From Bacteroidota bacterium (GTDB taxonomy: Bacteria; Bacteroidota; Bacteroidia; Bacteroidales; Paludibacteraceae), in assembly GCA_022709605.1 (NCBI GenBank), contig JAKLIM010000268.1, positions 1-5,481 on the forward strand: 5,481 bases of DNA, read 5' to 3'. Each line of letters begins with the position of its first letter. The first letter of the stretch is position 1. The translations under genes were made by a program, and so were the position numbers. Shown in pieces: positions 5,280 through 5,481 of the stretch. The notes under the pieces were generated by a model. That model was not told where the DNA came from. It saw nothing but the letters and a program-made list of their open reading frames with translations, and searched no databases.

Positions 5280-5481
5280 TTAGCGAATTTCTGTTGAATC
5301 TTTTTTGGGCTTTTCAAGAAAATGAACCAGTAAAAAACCAACTCCAATAAAAGCAGGAACAATTCCAGCAATCAATGCACTATCATTATGCACAATTGTA
5401 AAATAAATTATCAGGGCAATGCCGACTGATAAAGAGAGAATTCCTTTTTCCAAATTCGAAGAAGGATTTGCTTTTTTTGGT
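5280..5481 (-). CDS. C-terminal part of a small two-helix membrane protein (DUF6249-like)
   Basis: The last 66 residues of a gene entering from the right edge are visible, ending in a TAA whose complement is at 5280-5282; the start lies outside the window. The visible part has a short basic/polar stretch (PKKANPSSNLEK), a first hydrophobic helix (about visible residues 14-30), a short HNDSA turn, a second helix (about 37-55) and a charged tail EKPKKDSTEIR. This two-helix hairpin with a charged tail resembles small proteins (the type often labelled DUF6249) found beside ECF sigma genes in Bacteroidota; the name is from memory and tentative. Its stop lies 6 bp before the sigma start, so it is the upstream member of the same operon. 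It may take part in sensing or in holding the sigma/anti-sigma pair at the membrane, which is inference. Confidence 0.7.
   Translation of the reverse strand, partial: PKKANPSSNLEKGILSLSVGIALIIYFTIVHNDSALIAGIVPAFIGVGFLLVHFLEKPKKDSTEIR

Overview
The window looks like chromosomal DNA of a member of the Bacteroidota, most likely Bacteroidales or Marinilabiliales. The evidence is AT-rich intergenic DNA, start codons without a Shine-Dalgarno purine tract, TAnnTTTG-type -7 promoter elements, and an ECF sigma factor paired with a small membrane protein whose N-terminus is typical of Bacteroidales sigma-linked proteins. The placement is inferred from gene content and style; no marker gene fixes genus or species.

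Layout, left to right. Bases 1-152 are AT-rich and non-coding, with a 40-bp imperfect direct repeat (two copies exactly 100 bp apart) and the first copy of a short dispersed motif. Four genes then run on the + strand: a LURP-one/Tubby-like (LOR) protein (153-749), a CorA-type divalent cation channel (1024-2088), glucose-6-phosphate dehydrogenase Zwf (2200-3717) and an unrecognised lipoprotein (3789-4418). The last of these meets a - strand operon tail to tail, the two stop codons sharing a TTAA. Read in its own direction, that operon is a small two-helix membrane protein truncated by the window edge (5481-5280), an ECF sigma factor (5273-4728) and a DUF5056-like membrane protein, a probable anti-sigma factor (4750-4415).

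The + strand genes do not form an obvious pathway: lipid/scaffold-like (LOR), Mg2+ uptake (CorA), oxidative pentose phosphate entry (Zwf) and an envelope lipoprotein. Gaps of 71 to 274 bp allow separate transcription. pgl and gnd, frequent neighbours of zwf, are not in the window. The - strand genes are tightly packed (6-bp gap, then a 23-bp overlap), which implies co-transcription and translational coupling of the sigma factor with its likely membrane regulator.

Most of the window is ordinary housekeeping and regulatory gene content. The points that stand out are: (1) a dispersed intergenic module, ATTTACRATTT-N4-ATTTACRATTTA, present three times with identical spacing, two copies forming an inverted pair that frames the corA upstream region; (2) a CorA whose signature reads Gly-Thr-Asn instead of Gly-Met-Asn; (3) two tandem -7 boxes followed by a 21-codon leader ORF upstream of corA. 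I see no convincing new defence, mobile or RNA-based system.
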